NCBI RefSeq assembly: GCF_019704555.1
Contig: NZ_AP024745.1
Location: 5,898,501-5,962,500 of the forward strand
Length of the DNA: 64,000 nt
Direction: 5' to 3'
DNA from: Actinoplanes sp. L3-i22
Lineage (GTDB): Bacteria; Actinomycetota; Actinomycetes; Mycobacteriales; Micromonosporaceae
The notes below the pieces were generated by a model. The model ran no database searches. It worked only from the letters and a program-made list of their open reading frames with translations, and was not told where the DNA came from. A program made the position numbers and the translations under genes. This document shows positions 8,663-16,500 of the stretch, piece after piece (position 1 is the first letter of the stretch; every line of letters starts with the position of its first letter).

Positions 8663-9547
8663 GTGGAGCTGAGGCTGTTGCGGTACTTCGTCGCGACCGC
8701 GGAAGCCGGCACGGTCAGCGCCGCCGCCGTCGCGCTGCACCTGACCCAGCCGGCGCTGTCCCGGCAGATCCGGCTCCTGGAACGCTCGCTGGGGGTGGAG
8801 CTTTTCGACCGGGGCGGGCGGCGGCTGGAACTTTCCACCGTCGGGCGCGCGCTGCTGCCACTCGCGCGTGACGTGCTCGGCCGGGTCGACGCGTTGCGGG
8901 TCGCGGCGATGGTGGCCGCCTCGGGCCGCCTCGAACGGCTCACCATCGGGGCGCCGACGGTCACCCTGACCGACGTGGTGTCACCGTTCATCGCCACGCT
9001 CGCGCCGGAGGACCCGACCGCGGACGTGCTCGGCGCGGACGGACTGTCACCGGTGGAGACGCTCCGGCTCGGCGCGGACCTGGCGATCGGGACCGTCCGA
9101 GCACCTGATCCGTTCCGGTCACAGGCGCTGGCCGTCTTGCCGGTCTGGGCGTATGTGAACGCGGAACATCCGTGGGCGGGCCGGACGTCGGTGCCGCTGG
9201 CCGAGCTGCTCACCGAGACGCTGATCGTGCAGCCGGGAGCGTTCACCGCGCGGCAGTCCCTCGAAGCGGCGGTCACCGCCGCCGGGGCGACCTACTCGTC
9301 CGTGATCGAGGCCGCCAACGGAACGGTCGCGCAAGCCCTGGCGGCGGCCGGCCGGGGAATCGCCGTCGCCTCCGACGATCCCCGGTTCGGCCTGCTCCCG
9401 CTCGCCGTCGACGTGGGCGGCCGGCACCTCAACATCCGCCTGGCCGCGGTCTGGGACTCCCGGCACGCAGCCGCACCAACGCTGGAAAGTTTCGCCGCGC
9501 GCCTCGGCGCCTTCGTCCGCGACCGCTACAGCGCCCCAGCCAACTGA
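8663..9547 (+). CDS. LysR-family transcriptional regulator of gabTD
   Basis: A 294-residue LysR regulator. The N-terminal winged helix is clear: LRYFVATAEAGTVSAAA, then LTQPALSRQIRLLE and LFDRGGRRLELS. A periplasmic-binding-protein-like effector domain of about 200 residues follows. It starts with GTG at 8663, directly after the palindrome. The divergent position to gabT and the shared 58-bp gap suggest control of GABA catabolism; this is inference from position. The effector is unknown. Confidence 0.85.
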   Translation: MELRLLRYFVATAEAGTVSAAAVALHLTQPALSRQIRLLERSLGVELFDRGGRRLELSTVGRALLPLARDVLGRVDALRVAAMVAASGRLERLTIGAPTVTLTDVVSPFIATLAPEDPTADVLGADGLSPVETLRLGADLAIGTVRAPDPFRSQALAVLPVWAYVNAEHPWAGRTSVPLAELLTETLIVQPGAFTARQSLEAAVTAAGATYSSVIEAANGTVAQALAAAGRGIAVASDDPRFGLLPLAVDVGGRHLNIRLAAVWDSRHAAAPTLESFAARLGAFVRDRYSAPAN

Positions 9548-9839
9548 CCAGCCCCCGAGCCCCGAGCCACCTGACCGACCCCCGAGCTGACTCTGACCGC
9601 GGACCCCCAAGCCGCCTGCGTACCGCCAGCTGACCAGCCGACCTCCAGCCAGCTGATCAACCCGGAGCCAGCTACCGACCCCCAGCCAGCTGACCGAGCC
9701 CCAGCCGACTGAGCGGGCCCAGCCTCGGCGGCCTGGTCGCCGGCGCCGCTGGCAGGTCGCGCCAGAGCACATCGTCGTCGCAGAGGTGCACCTTCTTCCC
9801 AACTCCCCGCATCCCCGCATCTCCACGGCCCCGCCCGTC

Positions 9840-10420
9840 GGGTGGTGAAAATCTTCGCTGCAGGTCCGTGGGTGGTGAAAGCTTCCGCCGACGGACCTGC
9901 GGTGGTGAAAGTCTTCACTGCCGGTGCCTGGCCGATGGAAGTCTTCGCCACCGGGCCTCCTGGGCGGCGAGATCTTTCGACGCTAGCGTCGGCGTGGCGA
10001 AAGGCACCACCGCCGACCTCTGAACGCGGAAGTCTTCGCCGGGCCTGGCTGCGGGGGTAAAAGTCTCTGTCGGTACCGACCGCCTGGCGACAATTTTTGT
10101 GGGTGTTGGCAGCGTGGCGACAGTTTTCGCCGGCGCTGGCGGCGTGGCAAAAGGCCTTGCCGTTATCGACCGCTTGGCGGAATTCTTCATCGCCGATGAC
10201 CATGCGGGCCGGGGGTTTCTACCGCCGGTCCCGGCGCGTTGGAAGTTGTCGCCGCGGGACCCGGCGCGTTGGAAGTTGTCGCTGCGGGACGTGGCGTGCT
10301 GGAGGTTTTCGCTGCGGGACGTGGCGCGTTGGAAGTTGTCGCTGTGGGTCCTGGCGCGTTGAAATTCGTCGGCGCGGGTCCTGGTGCGGCGGAAATTTCT
10401 GTCGCCGGTGAGAGCGGCGC
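9840..10420. repeat. minisatellite tract, ~30-bp units
   Basis: The 9548-10427 gap holds no convincing gene. From about 10228 to 10410 there are six to seven units of about 30 bp, each like GCGTTGGAAGTTGTCGCTGC followed by GGGAC(C/G)(C/T)GGC. From 9840 to 9970 a related unit, GGTGGTGAAA(G)TCTTC-type, repeats about four times; degenerate copies fill the middle. In the plus frame the units read as a decapeptide such as LEVVAAGPGA, and on the minus strand as Arg/Gln/Pro-rich repeats. Neither frame has a good start. The first part of the gap (9548-9720) has loose CAGCTGACC(G/A)-CCCCAG repeats. Confidence 0.65.
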
Positions 10421-10427
10421 GGTTGTC

Positions 10428-11435
10428 TCACCGCATGAGCGCGGCGATCAGGTCAGCGGCTGGGGTGCTGCGTGGGCGGTCGCTGACCTGGCCGTCGCCG
10501 ATCTCGATCAGGCGCCAGCGGCCGTCGGCGTGGCGGGCCAGGTCGGCGGTGACGAACGGCAGGTTCAGACTGCGGATCAGCGGGGCCAGGAACTCCGGGT
10601 CGAGGCTGGCGGGCGACAGGCCGGTGAGTGGCGGGCCGGTGAGTGGCAGGCCGGTGAGTGGCAGGCCGGTGAGTGGCAGGCCGGTGAGTGGCAGGCCGGT
10701 GGGTGACGGGCCGGTGGGTGACGGGCCGGTGGGTGACGGGCCGGTGGGTGACGCGCTGGTGGATGGTGGGCTGGTGGGTGGCAGGTCGGCGGGGGTGTCT
10801 GGGTGTGCGGTTACCAGGCGGCATGTGCCGTTGAGCCACCAGGTTCGGACTTCGGCGCCGGTGAGCTGCTCGAATCGGCGTAGGACGAAGCCGCCGGTGA
10901 ACTCGTCGTCTCGGAGTTCGCGGAAACGGGTTGCGATCTTCCAGGCGTTTTTCAGATCCGAGACTGATTCGATGTAGGCGGCCTCGTGCCAATGATGTTT
11001 CATCGACTTCGTGTAGTCCCGCAGGACTGCGGCCCCGGTGCCGAGTGACGCGCACGCCGCCATGAAGCCGTCTCGGTCATCGCCGTCGGTCCAGACGGTC
11101 TCTGGGGTGAGGGTGCCGGCCACCGTGCACCAGCCTGGCAGTTCGTGCGCGCGTCGGTAGGCATCCGCGCTGGTCCGGAGCGTGACATCCCGGCGAGACA
11201 GCGCGGCCTCGAGCGCCGCGTACTGCGAACCGTTCAGCATCCAGCCGCGATAGACGGCGTCCGTGGCGGCCGGGACCCGGGATACCGCGGCGTCGGCGGA
11301 TCCGCCGCTGGTCAGGGCGTCGTGGTCGATCACCGCGACCTCGATCCCGGCGTCCCGGGCTGCGGCGACCTCGTCGGCGAAGTGCTCGTCGGGCCGTCGC
11401 GGTCGCAGCACGTCCCCGGGAACCAGCAGCAGCAT
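10428..11435 (-). CDS. ATP-grasp domain protein (R2K clade-like) with in-frame minisatellite
   Basis: A 335-residue protein starting at the ATG at 11435 (MLLLVPGDVL). The C-terminal half has features of the R2K clade of ATP-grasp proteins: the LRDYTKSMKHHW Lys region, RRFEQLTGAEVRTWW, and the metal-binding RWRLIEIGDGQVSD near the end. ATP-grasp enzymes ligate a carboxylate to an amine, thiol or peptide using ATP; the R2K group has been linked to peptide or protein modification, but the substrate here is unknown. A low-complexity Pro/Thr/Gly/Leu stretch, coded by 15-bp units at 10621-10755, is inserted just before the last catalytic block. The upstream open frame beyond 11435 is not part of the gene. 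Confidence 0.75.
   Translation of the reverse strand: MLLLVPGDVLRPRRPDEHFADEVAAARDAGIEVAVIDHDALTSGGSADAAVSRVPAATDAVYRGWMLNGSQYAALEAALSRRDVTLRTSADAYRRAHELPGWCTVAGTLTPETVWTDGDDRDGFMAACASLGTGAAVLRDYTKSMKHHWHEAAYIESVSDLKNAWKIATRFRELRDDEFTGGFVLRRFEQLTGAEVRTWWLNGTCRLVTAHPDTPADLPPTSPPSTSASPTGPSPTGPSPTGPSPTGLPLTGLPLTGLPLTGLPLTGPPLTGLSPASLDPEFLAPLIRSLNLPFVTADLARHADGRWRLIEIGDGQVSDRPRSTPAADLIAALMR
10621..10755. repeat. 15-bp tandem repeat, nine units, inside ATP-grasp gene
   Basis: Nine consecutive 15-base units: five of CCGGTGAGTGGC(A/G)GG and four of CCGGTGGGTGACG(G/C)G. Because the unit is a multiple of three it keeps the minus-strand frame and codes for repeated PLTGL and PTGPS pentapeptides. Confidence 0.95.
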
Positions 11436-11579
11436 GGCCCCGAGGGTAGCCGCATGCCCTGACCGGCCACGCGGGGCTGCGGCCCTGGCCGGCAGGGTGA
11501 GCGGTCGGGGTGGTCGGGAGCTTGTGGGGCTGCGGCCCGCGCCGGTAGGGCGGGCGGTCGGGTGGTCGCGGCAGGCAGG

Positions 11580-11660
11580 GGCGAGCAGGTGGCAGACAGG
11601 ACGATCAGCCGGGGGACCGGGGGACCGGGTGGCCGGGTGGCCGGTTGGCCGGGGGGCGCC
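11580..11660. repeat. short GGCCGGGTGGCCGGTTGG-type repeats
   Basis: The gap 11436-11671 between the ATP-grasp and GGDEF-EAL genes contains runs of GGGGGACC and GGCCGG(G/T)T but no gene or clear regulatory site. Confidence 0.4.
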
Positions 11661-11671
11661 AGGGCAGGTGG

Positions 11672-13558
11672 TCAGGCGATCGGGAGCTGGCGGGGCTCCA
11701 GGCATACCTCGGCGGCCGGGACCGGGCGGGCGAAGTGGTAGCCCTGGGCCGTGTCGCAGCGCAGGGCCCGCAGCGCCTCCGCCGTGGGGGCGTCCTCGAC
11801 GCCCTCGGCGACCACGGTCAGGCCCAGGTTGTGGGCCAGGTCGACGGCGGAGGCGACCAGGGCGTGACTGCTCGGGTCGGTGACCATGTCGGCGACGAAG
11901 GCGCGGTCGATCTTCAACTCGTCGACCGGGAGGAGTTTGAGGTACGCCAGCGACGAATACCCCGTACCGAAATCGTCTATGGAAGTTTTGACGCCCAGCG
12001 CGCGGATGCGATGCAGGGCCGCGATCGTCGTGGCCGGGTCGGACATCACCGTGTACTCGGTGATCTCGATGCAGAGCAGCGACCCGGGCACGCCCGCCGC
12101 GTTGAGCAGGGCCGCGAGCCGGTCCGGGAACGTCTCGTCGAGCAGGCTGCGGGTGGAGACGTTCACCGCGATCGCGACCTGCCGGCCGGCGTCCAGCCAG
12201 TCGCGGGACTGGCGGAGCGCGATGGTCAGCACCCGCTCGGTGAACCGGTGGATCAGCGTGGTCGTCTCCAGGACCGGCACGAACTGTCCCGGCGACACCG
12301 GTCCTTTCACCGGGTGATGCCACCGGGCGAGCGCCTCGACCCCGGAGACCGAGCCGTCGTCGAGCCGTACCTTCGCCTGGTAGTGCAGGGTGAACTGGCC
12401 GTCGTCATCGAGGCCGCGGCGCAGGTCGCCGAGCAGGCTGAGCCGGTCCGCGCTGTCCGGCCCGGTGTGCGGGGTGAACCGGCGGAACCCGTCGTGCTGC
12501 TGTTTCGCCTCGTGCATGGCGGTGTCGGCGTGCCCGAGCAGGCTGCTGACGTCGTCGCCGGGGGCGGCGGTCGCGGCGCCGATGCTGATCTCCAGGTCGA
12601 CGGTCAGGTCGCCGAGCTGGAACGGCTGGTCGAACGCCTCGCGCAGGCGTTCGGCGACCAGCTCGGCGCGGGCCGGGTCGGTGTCCGGCAGCAGGATGGC
12701 GAACTCGTCGCCGCCGATCCGGGCGACCAGGTCGGTCTCCCGGACGCCGGACGACAGCCGCCGGCCGGCCTCGGCCAGCAGCCGGTCGCCGATGCTCGGC
12801 CCGAGCTGGTCGTTGACGTGCCGGAAGCCGTCGATGTTGACGGTCAGCAGGGTGACGCCGGTGGCCAGGGCGCGCTGGGTGTACGCGGTGAACGCGGCCC
12901 GGTTGGCCAGCCCGGTGAGCGTGTCGGTGGCGGCCATCGTCTCCACCCGGATCCGGTGCGCGCGCAGGGTCCAGACGAACAGGCCCAGCATCAGCACGGT
13001 GAGGCCGAAACTGATCACGCTGACCACGAGCAGTTCCCGGGAGTCCTCGCGGGCCTGGACGGCCCGTTGCGCGTACAACGCCTGGTGCCGGTCCCGCAGT
13101 TCCTGGAGCTGGGCCATGTTCCGCCGGTACGTCGGGACGATGCTCCCCTCCAGCACGGCGACCGCCCGGGTGTGCTCACCCCGGTCCAGCAGCGACAGGT
13201 ACCAGATGATGTCCTGTCGCAGGTTGATCTGCCGCTGGGCGATGTTGCCGGCCTCCATCGCGTCCGTGTGTGCCGCGTCGGAGCCGGCGAGCACCGCGGT
13301 GGCCTGGTACGCCTGCTGGTCGAGGTCGAGCAGTTCCTGGCGTCCCGGGCCGTCCGGGTCGTTGGCGGTGCCCTCGATCAGCGACATCTCCCGGGCCGAC
13401 AGGTAGGCCGCCTGCTCGTAGGCGGTGACCTGGTTGCCGGCCCGGACGATGTCCTCGGTGATCTGGCGGTGCCGCCTGCTGTCCAGCACCGCCGACGCGG
13501 ACAGCAGGATGAGCACCACGACCAGCGCGCCGACGATGTAGCGGCGCATCGCGTTCAC
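11672..13558 (-). CDS. membrane GGDEF-EAL c-di-GMP turnover protein
   Basis: A 628-residue protein. The N-terminus has a transmembrane helix (about residues 7-25), a roughly 150-residue extracytoplasmic helical sensor and a second helix (about 174-195). The GGDEF domain keeps the active-site motif RIGGDEF near residue 282, so cyclase activity is possible. The EAL domain keeps GVEALARW near 408, NVSTRSL, EITEYTVM and DDFGTGYSSL, and a closing VVAEGVE, so phosphodiesterase activity is also possible. It starts with GTG overlapping the stop of the upstream kinase-GGDEF gene (GTGA at 13555-13558), so the two are coupled and probably tune the same c-di-GMP pool. Confidence 0.92.
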   Translation of the reverse strand: MNAMRRYIVGALVVVLILLSASAVLDSRRHRQITEDIVRAGNQVTAYEQAAYLSAREMSLIEGTANDPDGPGRQELLDLDQQAYQATAVLAGSDAAHTDAMEAGNIAQRQINLRQDIIWYLSLLDRGEHTRAVAVLEGSIVPTYRRNMAQLQELRDRHQALYAQRAVQAREDSRELLVVSVISFGLTVLMLGLFVWTLRAHRIRVETMAATDTLTGLANRAAFTAYTQRALATGVTLLTVNIDGFRHVNDQLGPSIGDRLLAEAGRRLSSGVRETDLVARIGGDEFAILLPDTDPARAELVAERLREAFDQPFQLGDLTVDLEISIGAATAAPGDDVSSLLGHADTAMHEAKQQHDGFRRFTPHTGPDSADRLSLLGDLRRGLDDDGQFTLHYQAKVRLDDGSVSGVEALARWHHPVKGPVSPGQFVPVLETTTLIHRFTERVLTIALRQSRDWLDAGRQVAIAVNVSTRSLLDETFPDRLAALLNAAGVPGSLLCIEITEYTVMSDPATTIAALHRIRALGVKTSIDDFGTGYSSLAYLKLLPVDELKIDRAFVADMVTDPSSHALVASAVDLAHNLGLTVVAEGVEDAPTAEALRALRCDTAQGYHFARPVPAAEVCLEPRQLPIA

Positions 13559-16500
13559 CCGCTCACGACGCGGTTGCGCCCGCCGCGTTTCGCCTCGTAG
13601 AGCGCCTCGTCGGCGAGCTTGGTCAGCTGGTCCGGCCCGGCCGCGGCGGCCGGCGTGGCCGAGGTGACGCCGACGCTGACGGTGACGACGCCGGCGTCGG
13701 CGAGCAGGTGCGGCTCGCGCAGCCGGGCGACCGCGCGGCAGGCCCGTTCGGCGACCATCACCGCGTTCTCCTCGTTGGCGCCGGGCATCACGATGCAGAA
13801 CTCCTCGCCGCCGTAGCGGGCGACCAGGTCGGTGACCCGCACGCTGTCGCGCAGCGCTTCGGCGACCAGCCGCAGGCAGTTGTCACCGCCCTGGTGGCCG
13901 TAGTGGTCGTTGTACTTCTTGAAGAAGTCGATGTCGACCATGGCGACGCCGACCGGTTCGCCGGAGCGCAGCGACCGCAGCCACTCGGCGTCCAGGAACG
14001 CGTTCAGCTTGCGCCGGTTGGGCAGGCCGGTCAGCGGGTCGGTCACGGTGAGCAGCTCGAGCCGCCGGTTCGCCTCGGCCAGGGCCTCGGTGCGCTCGGC
14101 GACCTTGCGCTCCAGCGACGCGTAGACCTGGGCGTTCTCCAGCGAGACGGTGAGCTGCCCGGCGATCAGCTGGACCGCGTCGAGGCGGCCGGCCGAGAAC
14201 GCGCGCCGGGTCAGCCGGTTCTCCAGCACCAGCATCGCCCGGGGCTGGCCCTGGCTGAGCACCGGCACGACCAGCAGCGAGCAGTGCTCGAGCCCGGCCA
14301 GGTACGGATCCCGCCCGACCCGCCCGTCGAGCGTCACGTCGTCGACGACCAGCGGCTCGCGGGTCCGCTCGGCGTACCGGATCGCGGTCATCGGCACCCC
14401 GGCGTCGCCGTCGAAGGACCAGCCGCCGACGGCCGCGTCCCAGAGCGCCACCCGCACCCCGGTCGCCCCGGTCATCGCCTTGAGCACGTGCTGCACCCGG
14501 CGGCGCAGGCTGTCGAGGTCGGTCTCCGAGCTGAGCACCCGGGCCGCCTCGAGGACCGCCATCAGGTCGATGACCTCGGTGGACAGGTTGATGCTGTGGT
14601 TGCCGTCGATCGTGGTGTTGCGGGGCGTGGCGGCGCCGCCCAGCGCCGAGCCGAGCGACGGGTACGCCCGTTTCAGCTCGTGCACCTTGCCGACCGCACC
14701 CCACCGCGAGTAGCCCTGCACCGCCTCGGCGAGCAGCCGGTCACCGACGTGGTCGAGGCCGTTGGCCAGGTAGAACCGGGCGGCCCGCTCGGCGATCAGC
14801 GGCGCGTGCCAGGACCGGCCGGTGGTCGACGCGTCCTGCAGGGCGGTGTCGTAGGCGACCGCGGCCGCCTGGAAGTCGCCGAGCGCCGCGGCCCGGGTCG
14901 CCTCGGCGAACCGGTGCAGGTGCCGGAAGTTGCCGGGCTGGTCGAGGGCCCGTTCGGCGAGGAAGTCGCGGCTGCGGTCGAGGTCGGCCAGCGCGGCCGT
15001 CCGGTCCCGGCCGGCGGTGATCCGGATCGCGGCACCGAGCACGGCCATCATGTGCGCGGGCGCCTGCAGGTAGACGCCGGGGATGGTGGGCAGCAGCCGG
15101 ACCGCCACCGCGCTGTGCTCGGCGAGCCGGTCGTCGTCGCCGAGGATCGCCGCGGCCAGGGCCTGCGCGGACGCGAAGAACGCGCTGGCCGCGTCGTTGC
15201 CGGCGAGCTCCGGGAACTCGCCGAGCGAGGCGCCCGCCCCGGCCTCGCCGCGCAGCACCCGGACCAGGTGCTGGCCGACGACGAACATCGACGTCTCGTA
15301 CTCGGCGCCGATCCGCGCGCCGAACGCCTGGGCGGCCGCGGCCTCCTGGACGAACGCGTCCAGCGCGGGCGCGCTGCCCAGCGTCTGCGGCACCGACGCG
15401 TAGTAGGTGTAGAACGCGCTGCGCAGGTCCCCGCCGCGCAGCAGGCCGTCGCGCGCCTGGTGAGCGAGCCGCACCCCGTTCTCCAGCGGCTCGAACCAGG
15501 GCACCCCGGCCAGCGCGTGCAGGAACTTGACCTGCGACACCTCCGGCTCGTAGCCGTGCTTCTCGCCGGTCGCGATGATCACCCGCAGGGCGTCGTAGGC
15601 GGCCCGGTACTCGCCGCCGCTGCCGATCGTGATCACGCCGATGTTGCCGACCGTGCCGGCCAGCGCCGCGCACACCCCGTGCGTGGCCCAGATCCGGGCG
15701 GCCTGCGCCACCAGCCAGGCCATCATCTGCTGGTCGGCGAAGAACGCGGCCGGGGCGAGCCGGTTGAGCAGGTGCGCGACCGCGAGCAGCCGCTCGTCGG
15801 TCAGCTCCGGATGGTCCGGGTCGTCGCCGTAGTTGGCCAGCCAGGTGTAGAACGTGGCCAGCCCGCTGCCGATCTCCGGCCCCATCTCCGCCGGGCCCGG
15901 CACGTCCAGGTCGAGCGCGCCGAGCAGGTCCAGGCCGAGGGCCAGGGCCTCGGCCAGCATCCGCCGGTTGGTGAGCGAGCCGACCTGCTCGGCGACCGGG
16001 CCGGCGAACCACACCGGGTCGTGGTCACCGACCTCGAACTGCCCGAACACCTCGTCGGCCGCGTCGAACCGGCCGAGGGCACAGAGCGCGGCGTGCCATT
16101 CCGCGCGCGTGTCGTCGTACGCCGAATCGGTTTTCTCCAGAAGGCGCAGCGCGGCGGCGAGATAGACCTCGGCCGCCGCATGGTTGGCGACGAGCCGCGC
16201 GGCATGCGCGGCGTGGCGCATCAGGGCCGTCGCGGTCCGCTTCTCCGCCGGCAGAGAGATTTCCGGTACGGCGAAGGCCCGCACCGCCGCGAGGTACTGC
16301 GGTGCCGCCGCGAGGGCGTGCTCGGGCACCGCCGCGAGCCGCCGGGCCAGGGTCAGGCTGAGCCGGGCGCGTTCGTCCGCGGCGAGCCGCCCGAACGCCG
16401 CCTGGTGCACCCGGTCGTGCCGGAACCGCGCGGTGGCCGCGTCCACGGCGACCAGCCCGTCGTCGGCCGCCGGCCGCAGCGCGACGGTGATCTCCTCGAC

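Noticed and set aside
10228..10410. CRISPR array
   Set aside because: The 30-bp units are directly adjacent with no unique spacers and diverge gradually, as in a minisatellite; there are no cas genes.
11436..12323. N-terminal extension of the ATP-grasp protein (open frame continues to 12323)
   Set aside because: The extra part lies antisense to the EAL domain coding region and has shadow composition; the ATP-grasp fold starts properly at 11435.
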